Shown here: positions 1 through 11,389 of the stretch, in pieces
Layout of the letters: every line of letters starts with the position of its first letter
Numbering within the stretch: position 1 is the stretch's first letter
Assembly: GCA_016706545.1 (NCBI GenBank)
Contig: JADJJK010000042.1
Location: forward strand, 6,024 to 70,023
Source: Myxococcales bacterium
GTDB taxonomy: Bacteria; Myxococcota_A; Polyangia; Haliangiales; Haliangiaceae
Length of the DNA stretch: 64,000 bases
Direction: 5' to 3'
Notes under the pieces: generated by a model
The model's database searches: none
Seen by the model: the letters and a program-made list of their open reading frames with translations, nothing else
Told to the model about the DNA's origin: nothing
Program-made: the position numbers and the translations under genes

Positions 1-41
1 GCCCGCGGCGGCGCCCTGGGCAGCGCCCCGGAGGAGGCGCC

Positions 42-926
42 GTGAGCCGCGCCTCGGCGACGAGCCATGCCTGCGTTGACGCCACGGCACCTCGAGCTGC
101 GTCCGGCGCCTGGAGCTCGGGTCCTGGCAGGTCATCCACGATCACCTGGCCGCTGCAGGACACCACGGTGCTGCAGGTGCGGACGGAGCAAGGCGGCGAC
201 GTGATCGTCAAGGCCAGCGCGACGAGCCAGCACCTGCCTCGAGAGATCGCGGCGCACCGCGACCACCTGCGCTCGCTGCCTGGCCTGGCGCCGCTCTTGC
301 ACGCCTCGGCGGAGGACCGCATCCTCGTCACGCGATATCTGCCCGGCCGCCTCGTGGAGGGCACGCCCGAGGAGTGGCAGCCCGAGTGTTACCGCCAGGC
401 CGGCGCGCTGCTGGCGCGCCTGATGGTGCCGCAGGGCACCTCGGACATCTATGTCGACAAGATCCTGCGCCGGGCCGCCGAGTTCTTGCGCAGCGCCGAG
501 CCGCTCCTGGCGCCAGGGCTGCACGCCGCGGTGACCCGCGCGTTCGACAGCTTCGCGCCGGAGCCGGTCTCTCTGGTGCTCACGCACGGCGACTTTCATC
601 CGCGAAACTGGCTCATCCACCAGGGCAAGGTCGCGCTCATCGACTTTGGCCGCACGGCAGCTCGCCACTGGACGTCCGACCTGGTGCGGCTGCGCCACCA
701 GCAGCTTCGCGGTGAGCCCCAGCTCGAGCTGGCGCTGTTCGCCGGGCTGGCGCGCGAGCTCGACGCGGACGATCTGCGGCAGTACCGCCTCGAGGAGCTC
801 TTGCAGGGGCTCGCCACCGTGTGGTGGGCCCATGGCATCGGGGACTCTCTACAGAGAAGACGGCAAGCGCATCCTGAGCGCGCCGTTGGCTGGCCCGCCG
901 ACGACCGGCCTTCGACCGCGCTGTAA
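42..926 (+). CDS. APH-fold phosphotransferase
   Basis: Kinase of the aminoglycoside/choline phosphotransferase fold, probably cytosolic; the substrate cannot be told from sequence. The catalytic loop reads THGDFHPRNW near residues 180-189 (catalytic Asp and following Asn) and the metal-binding motif IDFGR follows near residue 200; the likely N-lobe lysine is in VIVKAS near residue 57. The GTG start at 42 has a GGAGGAGG ribosome binding site at 30-37, which decides the start. The last 25 residues after VWWAHGIGDS are Arg/Pro-rich and do not look like the family, so a small frameshift near 845 is possible. It lies 29 bp before the DCC-family gene and may be co-transcribed with it. The fold call is solid; true aminoglycoside resistance is not implied. 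Confidence 0.72.
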   Translation: MSRASATSHACVDATAPRAASGAWSSGPGRSSTITWPLQDTTVLQVRTEQGGDVIVKASATSQHLPREIAAHRDHLRSLPGLAPLLHASAEDRILVTRYLPGRLVEGTPEEWQPECYRQAGALLARLMVPQGTSDIYVDKILRRAAEFLRSAEPLLAPGLHAAVTRAFDSFAPEPVSLVLTHGDFHPRNWLIHQGKVALIDFGRTAARHWTSDLVRLRHQQLRGEPQLELALFAGLARELDADDLRQYRLEELLQGLATVWWAHGIGDSLQRRRQAHPERAVGWPADDRPSTAL

Positions 927-955
927 CGTCGCCCGGTGGCGCGCATCCAAGCACC

Positions 956-1375
956 ATGACGCCCTCGGTGCTGCGACCCGGCAAGAGCGTGGAGGTCTTC
1001 TTCGACGGTGACTGCCCGCTGTGCCTGCGCGAGATCCGCATGCTGCAGCGAAAGGACCGTGATGGACGGATCCAGTTCACGGACATCGCGAGCGCCTCGT
1101 TCGACGCGCAGACCTACGGTCGCACGCTCCAGTCCTTCATGACGCGCATCGCCGGACGCTCGCCAGACGGCACCTGGCTCGACGGCGTGGAGGTGTTTCG
1201 CCAGCTCTACAGCGCCATCGGTTGGCGCCGGGTGGTGGCGGTGACGCGCGTGCCCGGCATCTCGCACGTGCTGGAGCTGGCGTACACGCTGTTTGCCAGA
1301 AACCGGCTGCGCCTCACCGGGCGCTGCACACCGGATGGCGTGTGCCAGGTGCCGGTGCCCAGCGAGCGGAGATGA
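956..1375 (+). CDS. DCC-family (DUF393) thiol-disulfide oxidoreductase-like protein
   Basis: Small protein of 139 residues matching the DUF393 family, named after its conserved N-terminal DCxxC motif. Here the motif is FFDGDCPLC at about residues 14-22, followed by a typical helical body. The redox role is a family prediction only. The ATG at 956 gives the usual family N-terminus, with the motif about 15 residues in. It follows the phosphotransferase gene closely in the same direction. Length and motif agree with the family, and no frame disruption is visible. Confidence 0.82.
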   Translation: MTPSVLRPGKSVEVFFDGDCPLCLREIRMLQRKDRDGRIQFTDIASASFDAQTYGRTLQSFMTRIAGRSPDGTWLDGVEVFRQLYSAIGWRRVVAVTRVPGISHVLELAYTLFARNRLRLTGRCTPDGVCQVPVPSERR

Positions 1376-1435
1376 CCCGGACCTGAGCGCGCGGTGGCTT
1401 GTGCGATTGACCTTACCATTGCTCTCTTGTTGTAG

Positions 1436-1626
1436 AGAGGCGCGCAGGTCGGCGCTCCTGACTTGGGGTGGCCACAACTTCCGCGGGGCAACGCGCAGCC
1501 CGCGGCAGAGCCCGACGAGACTGGCACCTGCCGATACACCTGCTCCACCAACGGGCAGACGTACCTCACGCGCAACCAGTGCAGAGCGGCGTGCGGCGGC
1601 GGCGTGTGCGTCATCGAGACCTGCTA
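1436..1626 (+). pseudogene. Kazal-like Cys-rich fragment without a clean start
   Basis: An open frame from just after the stop at 1433 to the TAG at 1624-1626 encodes a Cys-rich tail containing CSTNGQTYLTRNQC. This has the Cys, NG, TY and Cys spacing of Kazal-type protease inhibitor domains, and the fragment holds seven cysteines. No start codon is visible in this frame. A hydrophobic, Cys-ending stretch (LTLPLLSCC) sits just upstream in another frame near 1405-1435. A one-base shift near 1436 could therefore join a lipoprotein signal to the domain. The product would be a small secreted Cys-rich protein. It may be a degraded gene or carry a sequence error. Confidence 0.35.
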
Positions 1627-1629
1627 GCT

Positions 1630-1681
1630 GCCAGCGAGTTGCCAGCGAGTTGCCAGCGAGTTGCCAGCGAGTTGCCAGCGA
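1630..1681. repeat. 11-bp tandem repeat, about 5 copies
   Basis: Unit GCCAGCGAGTT is repeated four times exactly, with a partial fifth copy, starting 4 bp after the stop codon at 1626. It is non-coding and is one of several stop-adjacent tandem repeats in this window. Confidence 0.9.
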
Positions 1682-1980
1682 ACCCTCCCGCGCCTCTCCA
1701 AGGCTGTGGTCAACCGCGTTGCGTGCGCGCATCGCGCCTGCCCAGGCTCGACGGGCGCGGTTATCGTAGGGGCGGGTCTTGGACCGTCTTGGACCCGTCC
1801 GCGCCACAGTCCACCGCCCCCATGGCTTCCGCGGAAACGCGCTGCGACTCGGATCACACCACGTCTCCGCGAAGGCTTCCGAGCCTCCTCGTGACCCGTG
1901 CCTGTGACTCGACCATGCGAGCCCCGAGCTAGCCCTCTGCGAGCCGCAATGCCGCTTGCGCATGCCGCGTGCTGCCCAAC
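1682..1980. other. Intergenic, nothing recognised
   Basis: Between the stop-adjacent repeat and the 3' end of the hydrolase gene on the other strand. Frames here lack family-like sequence, and I see no convincing RNA, repeat or promoter. Confidence 0.5.
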
Positions 1981-3239
1981 CTACGCGGTCGGCGGTGTGT
2001 TCGCCGGGGACGTCGGCGGCGTCGTCGGGGCCGCAGGCGCCAGCCACTGCCGCAGCCGCGCGTAGACCTCCGGGTGGTCCAGCAAGTCCAGGTGATCCGC
2101 GTCCTCGCAGATCCATCGCTGCGCCTCCGGGAACGCCAGCGTCAGCTCGGCGCGCGGATGGCGGCCCAGCGCGCTGTCCACGGGCACCAGGCCGTCGCCG
2201 ACGACGGGCGCGGTCCGCGCGCTCGCCAGCCGCGCGGCGATCGCGTAGCAGGACACGCCCGCCGGCAGCGGCACGGGCAGCCGCAGGTCGCGCGCGGGCG
2301 CGAAGCGATCTCGGCCGCGCCAGTGGGACTCGATGACGTTGCCGTGGCGCAGGTCCGTGACCCCGGCGCTGCGGATCTTGCCCAGCCGCGCGAGCGGCGC
2401 GCTGTGCGCGAACGCGCCCAGCAGCACGTCCACCCAGTGCCCGCCGCGCTCGAGCGGCGCGCCGTGATGCGGCGTGCCCAGGCACACCAGCGCGCGCAGC
2501 TTGGGCCGCCAGGAGTGCCCGGCGCTCTCCGCGGCGTGACACGCGCTGCGCGCCACCAGGCCGCCCATGCTGTGTCCGAGCAGCAGCAGCTCGTCCACCG
2601 GCGTCGGCCACGCCGTCACCAGCTCCTGCAGGAGCTGCGAGAAGGCTGCCCGTTGTCCGGGACGTGGCGCCCGCTGTTGTAGTGCAGGTGGATCAGGTGC
2701 AGCCAAGCTCCCGCGCCAGCGCCTCGCCATGATCGTGCCCGCGCCGGTTCCACTGCAGGTCGTTCATGGACGAGCCATGCACCAGCACCAGCAGCTTGCT
2801 GCTTGCCTGCGGAACTGCTCCTCGAGCGCCGCGCGCTTTCGAGCGTCAGCGCGCGGCCCCCTGAGCGCAGCGCCGGGGCGATGGCCAGCGGGTTGCCGGT
2901 GTCGTGCAAGAGATCGCCCACCACGCCGCACAGCACCGCGGTCGCCGCCTCGCGCTGCGGCCCCGGCTCGGAGCTACCGAGCCACGGCGCCAGCGCGTCG
3001 ATGGCGCGCTCCAGCGCCGCGCCCACCAGCGAGGTCACCGCGCGCACCGCGCCGTAGCTCACCGCGGTCACCGCGTGCACGGGCCCCTTGAGCGGCTGCC
3101 CCAGCACGCGCGGCCCGCTGCCGATGGCGCGATGCATGTCGCGGACGACGTCGGTGACCCCGTGCGTCGCGGACACCGCCAGCCGCGCCGCGCCTCGAAG
3201 AGCCTCTGCGTCGCGGTCGCGCTGGTCATGGGCCACCAT
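1981..3239 (-). pseudogene. Alpha/beta hydrolase (lipase-like), frameshifted
   Basis: Serine hydrolase of the alpha/beta fold, probably an esterase or lipase of the PGAP1/triacylglycerol lipase type. The C-terminal part (about 1981-2660) has the nucleophile elbow LLLGHSMGGL, then LGTPHHGAP, and a late DADHLDLL segment that likely carries the catalytic His. The N-terminal part (about 2830-3239, start ATG at 3239) is Ala-rich and helical. Between them a piece in a third frame reads LVLVHGSSMNDLQW, the usual oxyanion-loop region. At least three frame changes between about 2640 and 2830 are needed to join these, giving a protein of about 400 residues. All conserved pieces are present in order, so indel errors are as likely as decay. 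Confidence 0.68.
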
Positions 3240-3276
3240 AGCGCACGGGATGACGCCTGGCCGGTCGCGCGTGGAG

Positions 3277-4357
3277 CTACGCCCCCGCGACGCGCCGGAG
3301 CTGGGCGCGCGTCAGCGGCCCGGGGATGCCGTCCACCGCGAGCTGCTGTTGCGCCTGAAACGTCCGCACCGCAGCGACGGTCGGCGGATCCATCACCCCG
3401 GTGACCTCCAGGTGCAGGGCCAGCGCCCCGTTGAGCTTGGTCTGCAGCCAGCGGGTCCGCGCCGCCAGATCGAAGTGCAACGCGCGCCCGTCCTGATCCA
3501 GCGTCCACGGCACCAGGCGAAAGCTCGGCGACGCGGTGATGACCTCCACGAAGACCACGCCGTCGAGCTGCTTGCGCGTCACCGGATCGATCCCGAACCG
3601 CACCTCACCGTACGGCGTGACACCCTGCCGTCCGTTGCAGTAGCGCTTCATCAGATCTGCGCGCAGCGGCCACGTGTACGCCGCGCCCGGCGTGCCCACG
3701 ATGACCTGCCGCACCTTGGGCTGGCCCGGCACCAGCTCGATCAGCTCGTCCCAGTACAGGTGCTCATGGCCGCAGAAGTAGGCGCTCGCGCCCCCGTGCG
3801 CCAGCAGCTCCACCAGGCGCTTGCGATAGTTCATCGCGACATGGGTCATCGCCGATTGCGCCGGCACGTGGCCAAACACCAGCCGCAAGGGAGTGGTCGC
3901 CGCCGCCAGATCCTCGCGCAGGAAGCGCGCCTCCTCGTCGTTGACGTTTCTGATCCACCATCGACGCCAGGCACAGGTGCGCGTCGCCGATGCGGCAGGA
4001 GTAGGCGTGCGCCGGCCGCCCGCTGAGCCGCAGCGGGGCCACCTGCTGCGCGAGCTGCGACCAGGCCTCCTCGTAGGCCTGGCGATGCACCGCGGTGTAC
4101 TGATCGTGGTTCCCCGGGATCGGCAGCACGGGGATGCCCGCGGCGCGCAGCGGTGCCAACGCCTCCTTCATCGCAGTCCACCAGGACTGCACCTTTGGCA
4201 GCGGCACGCCGTCTGCCGGGTCGCCGCTGGTCAGGTCTCCCAGCATCACCACCGCATCCGGGTGCATCCTGGCGACCTCCGCGACCACCCGCAAAAACGC
4301 CGGCGTGGCTCTGCCTGACTGCGTGATATGAGCGTCCCCGAGCAACATCAACCGCAT
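3277..4357 (-). pseudogene. Metallophosphoesterase with C-terminal peptidoglycan-binding domain, one frameshift
   Basis: Calcineurin-like phosphoesterase. From the ATG at 4357 the metal-binding motifs run in order: GDAHI near residue 7, MLGDL near 40, PGNHDQY near 85, then, in a second frame, FGHVPA and CGHEH. The last ~60 residues (AVRTFQAQQQLAVDG, PLTRAQL) look like the PG_binding_1 repeat found in cell-wall-associated enzymes. The frames switch near 3945-3955, where VNDEEARFLREDL would continue the sequence. Rejoined length is about 360 residues. No signal peptide is visible at the chosen start, which sits oddly with a wall-binding tail. The substrate is unknown. Confidence 0.72.
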
Positions 4358-4397
4358 CGCGCGAGCATATCACCGGCACGGCCCCGATCTCTCGCAC

Positions 4398-5964
4398 CTA
4401 CTGGATCTGCGCGAACTCCACGCGGCGACCGCGCAGCCTCGGTAAGCTGGGCAACGGATGCTCGCGCTCGTCGGTGATGGTGGCGCGGAAGTAGTACGGC
4501 TGCACCCGGCCGGCGCCCGGCGGCGAGACAAAGGCGAAGTACAGCGGCAGTCGCTCTCCTGCAACCCCGCCGTGGTGATGAGCGAGACCAGCGCGTGCTC
4601 GGCGGCGTGATATCCGCTCTTCCAATGAAACGCCTTGGGCGGCCCACCCTGCGCAAACATGGTCGGGGTCCAGTCGGCTGACACCCACGGCCAGGTGTCA
4701 CCGCCCTTTGGGTCCACGAAGCGCTCAAACCAGCAGGCATAGCTCCTGGGCAGGTGCTTCACGTACCCGCTGGGCGCGCGGCCCGCCTCCGCCGGCTCGC
4801 GCAGCGCCAGCGTGGCCGCCGCCTGATCCAGCTCGGCGAACACCCACCACTGCGAGCCCGCGTCGAGCTTGCCGTCCGCGCGCAGGCCCGAGGCCCAGCA
4901 ACCAGACGGCTGCGCTGCGCGCGCCAGGAGCGGCGCCACGTGAGGGCGCGCGAAGTCCACCAGGTCGGCCTGCCCGGTCGCTTGGCCCACCAGATACAGC
5001 ATCCACAGGGACTTCATGGAGTGGCCAAAGTCGGTGTGGCGGCTGCCCAGCTTGCGCTGCGCCGGATCGTGCAACGTGCCCCAGAACATGCCGTGCTCCG
5101 GCGCGAAGTACCGGTCCTTGATCACGCGCGCGAGCAGGAGCATGTCGCGCTGCCAGGCCGCGGACTGCGCAGGATCTTCGAGCAGCGGCGCCAGCAGCAG
5201 CATGTATGCGTTGATCTGATCGAGCTGCGACACCAGCTCTTGTCGCTGGCTCTCCCCTGGCGCTCCGCCGTCGGACAGGACCCAGCGGAGCTGGCCGCCG
5301 GCGGGCGGCGGCGCCGGATCCCAGTACGCCTTCATCATGTACTGCTCCAGGCGCACCAGGTCAGCCAGCACCTCCGGATCTCGGGTCAGGTAATAGTAGA
5401 AGGCGAGGCCGAGCTGCGCGTACGCCAGATCTTGCGCGGTGCGCTGCGGCGCTGGCGGCTGCGGCTTGCCGTTCTCCCAGTACGAGACGGCGCTGCCGGT
5501 GTCGCGCTCGTAGGCGTGCTGGCGCAGCCAGGTCACGCCCGCGGCGGCCGCGGCCAGGTACGGCTCTTGACCGGTGACGTGGTAGGCCACTCCGTAGACA
5601 AAGGCCTGCCGGGACTTCATGCGCGTGTAGTCGCGCCCCAGCTCCTGCTTGATCCAGCCGCCCGCCTCCGCGAGCTCCGGACAGGCGCCGCTGGCCGAAA
5701 CGCGGTGCCGTCGTTGCATCGGAAGGTGGGGAAGTTGCCGACCGGCGAGCCCAGCGCATCGGGCGTCATCCAGAACGGCATCAGCTCGTCCGTGAGGTGC
5801 GTGCGCCAGCGCGCCACGGAGGGCAGCTCGCCGGCCGCGACGCGCTGCGCCGTCGCCAACGCCGCGGCCGGCGGATCGGCCGGGCCGATCGTCTTTGCCT
5901 TCGGTGGCGCCGAGCACGCCAGGACCCCAACGCACCACGCCGCGGACCAGAGCACTGCTTTCAT
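4398..5964 (-). pseudogene. AGE-like (alpha/alpha)6 barrel lipoprotein, frameshifted
   Basis: Likely a periplasmic lipoprotein with an N-acylglucosamine 2-epimerase/cellobiose epimerase-type barrel. The ATG at 5964 begins a signal peptide ending in the lipobox VGVLACS. The main frame holds helical-barrel sequence, with TDFGHSMKSLWML, SQWWVFAELDQA and FHWKSGYHAAEHA, which resemble conserved His-containing motifs of the AGE family. Frame changes are needed near 5700 (after the first ~88 residues) and near 4555, where YFAFVSPPGAG continues the C-terminus to the stop at 4398. Rejoined length is about 520 residues. Family assignment comes from motif resemblance; the substrate is not predictable. 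Confidence 0.58.
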
Positions 5965-6221
5965 GCCGCGACGATAGGCCAGGGCCCACGGCTCGTCATG
6001 GTGCGACAACAGATTGTTGCGGCAGGAGCCGCGCCGACGACGTCCGCTGCGCGAGCCGCATCCCCGCTGCGCGCAGAGGTTGTTACCTTCGGTAACGCTG
6101 CGCGCACCCGGGTGTTACCGCTCTGGCGACGCCAGCGCGCGCCGCGGGCGCGGCTAGTCAGCGCAACTACGATCCGAGGAGCCCGCAAGAACCTGGCCCG
6201 CCGCTTGCGGAGTGCCTTCCC

Positions 6222-7353
6222 ATGCGCTCATCGAAGCTGCCCCTGCTGCGGTCCCTGGCCCTTGCGCTCGTCGGCGCGTCCCTGTCAGCGCCGCTGTCAC
6301 CCGCGCTGGCCGAGAAGCTCCTGTCGCGCGACGACACCACCATCAACCTCGGCGCGCTCTTGCAGCCGCAAGCGGTGGTGGCGCAGGACGCGGCGCCTGA
6401 CGGCGGCGCCGGTACAGACTTCTTCCTGCGCCGCGCCCGGCTCATGCTGCACGGCGATCTCAGCAAGCGCATCTCGTTCTTCGTCGACACCGAGCAGGTC
6501 AACCTGGGCAAGGACGGCAACTGGGAGACCTCCATCTACGTGCAGGATGCGTACGCCTCGCTGCGCCTGACCCCGGAGGCGTCGCCCGGCGCGTTCCTGG
6601 ATGCCGGCATGATGCTGGTGCCGTTCACCCGCCACTCCATGCAATCCGCGGTCAGCCTCAACGCGCTGGACTATCACGGCCGGCTCATCCTCTATCCCAG
6701 CCAGTCCACCCGGGTGTGGCGCGATGTCGGCGTGCAAGGCCGCGCCACCTGGGCCGGTGCAGCTCCGCGCCGGCGTGTTCAACGGCGTGGAGGGCAGCGC
6801 GGGAGACGGCAACGCGGTGATGGCGAAGAACCCCGGAGATCTGCCGCGGCTCGCCGGCCACGCCCGGGTGGCGCTGCTTGGCGAAGAGAAGGGCTTCTTC
6901 TATCCCGGCATCCAGTTCACCGACGACCCGGTCCTGTCGATCGGGGTCGGGGTGGACTGGCAACGGCAGGCCATCGCGATGGCCGGCATGGACGAGGCCG
7001 CCAACCACCTGGCGCTGGCCGCGGATGTGTATCTGCACCTGCCCACCGGCCCAGATCAGGCGCTGGTGGCGCAGGCCACCGTGGTCCGTTATGACGATGG
7101 GGACGTCGCCGCCTCCACCGGCTGCCGGCGGCTTCGTGGAGGCCGGCTTTCGCTTCGGCAGTTCGAGCCCATCGTCTCGTTCGAGCGCTTCAACTCCGAC
7201 CAGACCGCTGGCGACCTGACCGCCTTCCACCTCGGCGGCGCCGCCTTCCTCGATCAGCACCGCACCAACTTGAAGCTCGACGTGGCCCGCACCCGCGCGG
7301 GCGCCACCACCGCGACGTGGTCCGCCACGCTGCAAGGCCAGCTGTCGTTCTAG
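6222..7353 (+). pseudogene. Outer-membrane porin (OprO/OprP-like), frameshifted
   Basis: The ATG at 6222 starts a signal peptide (cleavage near SPALAE). Beta-barrel sequence follows, with FFLRRARLMLHGDLSKRISF and VQDAYASLRL typical of phosphate-selective-type porins. Frames change near 6755 (continuing as LRAGVFNGVEGSAG), and two compensating changes occur near 7120-7165, where GGFVEAGFRFG is in a third frame. The final residues LQGQLSF fit the C-terminal Phe of outer-membrane barrels. Rejoined length is about 375 residues. It lies 110 bp upstream of acs in the same direction, so a role in letting acetate or other small anions through the outer membrane is a reasonable inference. Confidence 0.7.
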
Positions 7354-7395
7354 CGAGATCTAGCGATCTAGCGAGTTCTAGCGAGTTCTAGCGAC
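7350..7395. repeat. 8-10-bp tandem repeat containing the porin stop codon
   Basis: Five copies of CTAGCGA(GTT) of 8-10 bp. The first copy includes the porin stop TAG, so each copy carries another TAG. Confidence 0.85.
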
Positions 7396-7462
7396 GCTTG
7401 CCCTCGCCCTTCGCCCCGCGCCCCCGCGCCGCGCCTGGCGCGCGCCTCACCAAGGAGCTCCC

Positions 7463-9393
<1,931 letters not shown>

Positions 9394-9756
9394 ATGAGCA
9401 CGCAGGCGTCGCTAACCGTGGCACAGTCCCTGGCTGTGCCCAACCCAGATCCCCACGTGGCCGACGAACCCCTGCCGGCCGAGCTCGCGGAGCTGGCCCA
9501 GCTCTCTGCCCGCCGCGGCCGGCTCGCCGCGGCGCTGACCACGATCATGATGATCGGCTACTTCGGCTTCATCTTGCTGGTGGCGTTCGCCAAGCCCACC
9601 GCCGGCACGCTCCTGGCCGGCGACCGCGTGAGCGTGGGCATCGTCGCCGGTGCGTGCGTCATCGTGCTGGCGCCCATCCTGACCGCCATCTACGTGCGCT
9701 GGGCCAACCAGCACTATGACGCAGCGGTGCGCCGCCTGCGCGGAGGCAAGGCGTGA
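9394..9756 (+). CDS. yjcH: DUF485 small membrane protein (YjcH-like)
   Basis: Membrane protein of 120 residues with two predicted transmembrane helices (near residues 49-70 and 82-104), each in a DUF485-like setting, and a basic C-terminus. In many bacteria a DUF485 protein is encoded between acs and the acetate permease, exactly as here. Its start follows directly on the acs stop at 9393, and its end overlaps the actP start by 4 bp. It probably supports assembly or function of the ActP symporter; the exact role in the family is not settled. Confidence 0.85.
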   Translation: MSTQASLTVAQSLAVPNPDPHVADEPLPAELAELAQLSARRGRLAAALTTIMMIGYFGFILLVAFAKPTAGTLLAGDRVSVGIVAGACVIVLAPILTAIYVRWANQHYDAAVRRLRGGKA

Positions 9757-11363
9757 TGTCCACGATCCTCTCCACCTTCGCCGCCGGCACTGGCGCCGAC
9801 GCCGCCAAGCCGTCCAGCACGCTTGGCCAGCCCAACGTCACCGCCATCGGCTTCTTCCTGCTCTTTGTCTCGATCACCCTGGCCATCACCTACTGGGCCG
9901 CGCGCCGCACCCGCTCCACTCGCGAGTACTTCGCCGCGGGCGGCCAGCTCAGCTCGTTGCAGAACGGCTTCGCCCTCGCCGGCGACTACATGAGCGCCGC
10001 CAGCTTCCTCGGCATCGCCGGCCTGGTGTCCATGTCTGGCTTCGACGGCCTCATCTACTCCGTCGGCTGGCTGGTCGGCTGGCCGGTCATCACCTTCCTC
10101 ATCGCCGAGCCGCTGCGCAACCTCGGCAAGTTCACCTTCGCCGACGTGCTGGCGTATCGCCTGCGCCAGCGCCCGGTGCGCATCGCCGCCGCCAGCGGCA
10201 CCCTGACCGTGGTGATCTTCTACCTCATCGCGCAGATGGTGGGCGCCGGCGGGCTCATCCACCTGATGTTCGGGCTGTCGTACAAGATCGCGGTGCTCAT
10301 CGTCGGTGGCGTCATGCTCCTGTACGTGCTCTTTGGCGGCATGATCGCCACCACCTGGGTGCAGATCATCAAGGCCGTGCTGCTGCTGATGGGCGCCACC
10401 CTGCTCGCCGGCCTGGTGCTGTCGCGCTTCGGCTGGAACCCGCTGGAGCTGTTCGCCGCCGCGCGCGACCGCTACGGCAGCGCCGTGCTCGCCCCCGGCA
10501 AGCTGGTGTCGAGCCCGCTCGAGGCCATCTCGCTGGGCATCGCGCTCATGTTCGGCACCGCCGGCTTGCCTCACATCCTGATGCGCTTCTACACCGTCCC
10601 GGACGCCGCCACCGCCCGCCGCTCCGTGGCGCTGGCCACCAGCATCATCGGCGCGTTCTACCTCGTCACCTTCATCCTGGGCTTTGGCGCCTCCGTCCTG
10701 GTGGGCCGCGAGACCATCAACTCCGTCGCCGCCGGCGGCAACATGGCGGCGCCGCTTTTGGCCGAGGCGCTCGGCGGCACCGGCTTCCTTGGCTTCATCT
10801 CCGCCGTCGCCTTCGCCACCATCCTCGCCGTCGTCGCCGGCCTGACCCTGTCCGGCTCCGCCGCGCTGTCGCACGACCTGTGGAACCACGTCGTGTGCAA
10901 GGGCCAGTCCCCCGAGCACGAGCAGCTCCGCATCGCCAAGATCGCCACCGTGGTCCTCGCCATGCTCGCCATCGGCCTGGGCATCCTGTTCGAGGGCCAG
11001 AACGTCGCCTTCATGGTCGGCCTGGCCTTCGCCATCGCCGCCAGCGCCAACTTCCCCGCCTTGCTCCTGTCCATGGCCTGGAAGAACTTCACCACCCGCG
11101 GCGCCGTCGCCAGCATGGTCACCGGCACCGTCTCCGCCCTGGTCTTGATCCTGCTCTCCCCCACCGTCTGGGTCGACCTCCTGCACAACTCCTCCGCCGT
11201 CGTCCCGCTCAAGAACCCCGGCATCATCACCGTGCCGCTGTCCTTCATCGTCGGCATCGTCGTCTCCCTCCTGGCCCTCGAGCAATCGGCCCGCGACTAC
11301 GCCGCCGCGCACCGCCGCATGCACCTGGGCCCGGTGGGCGAGGCGCACATCGCGAAGCATTGA
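9753..11363 (+). CDS. actP: Cation/acetate symporter ActP
   Basis: Sodium:solute symporter (SSS) family permease of 536 residues that takes up acetate with a cation. It has about 13 hydrophobic helices and the family core, with TYWAARRTRSTREYFAAGG near residue 47, SAASFLGIAGLVS near 87 and GTAGLPHILMRFYTV near 270. The ATG at 9753 overlaps the stop of the DUF485 gene (ATGA), indicating translational coupling. With porin, acs and yjcH it forms a complete acetate uptake and activation unit: outer-membrane pore, inner-membrane symporter and ligase. The frame is intact throughout, in contrast to acs. Confidence 0.93.
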   Translation: MMSTILSTFAAGTGADAAKPSSTLGQPNVTAIGFFLLFVSITLAITYWAARRTRSTREYFAAGGQLSSLQNGFALAGDYMSAASFLGIAGLVSMSGFDGLIYSVGWLVGWPVITFLIAEPLRNLGKFTFADVLAYRLRQRPVRIAAASGTLTVVIFYLIAQMVGAGGLIHLMFGLSYKIAVLIVGGVMLLYVLFGGMIATTWVQIIKAVLLLMGATLLAGLVLSRFGWNPLELFAAARDRYGSAVLAPGKLVSSPLEAISLGIALMFGTAGLPHILMRFYTVPDAATARRSVALATSIIGAFYLVTFILGFGASVLVGRETINSVAAGGNMAAPLLAEALGGTGFLGFISAVAFATILAVVAGLTLSGSAALSHDLWNHVVCKGQSPEHEQLRIAKIATVVLAMLAIGLGILFEGQNVAFMVGLAFAIAASANFPALLLSMAWKNFTTRGAVASMVTGTVSALVLILLSPTVWVDLLHNSSAVVPLKNPGIITVPLSFIVGIVVSLLALEQSARDYAAAHRRMHLGPVGEAHIAKH

Positions 11364-11389
11364 CCCCGCCTCATCGGCGCGGGCCTCGG

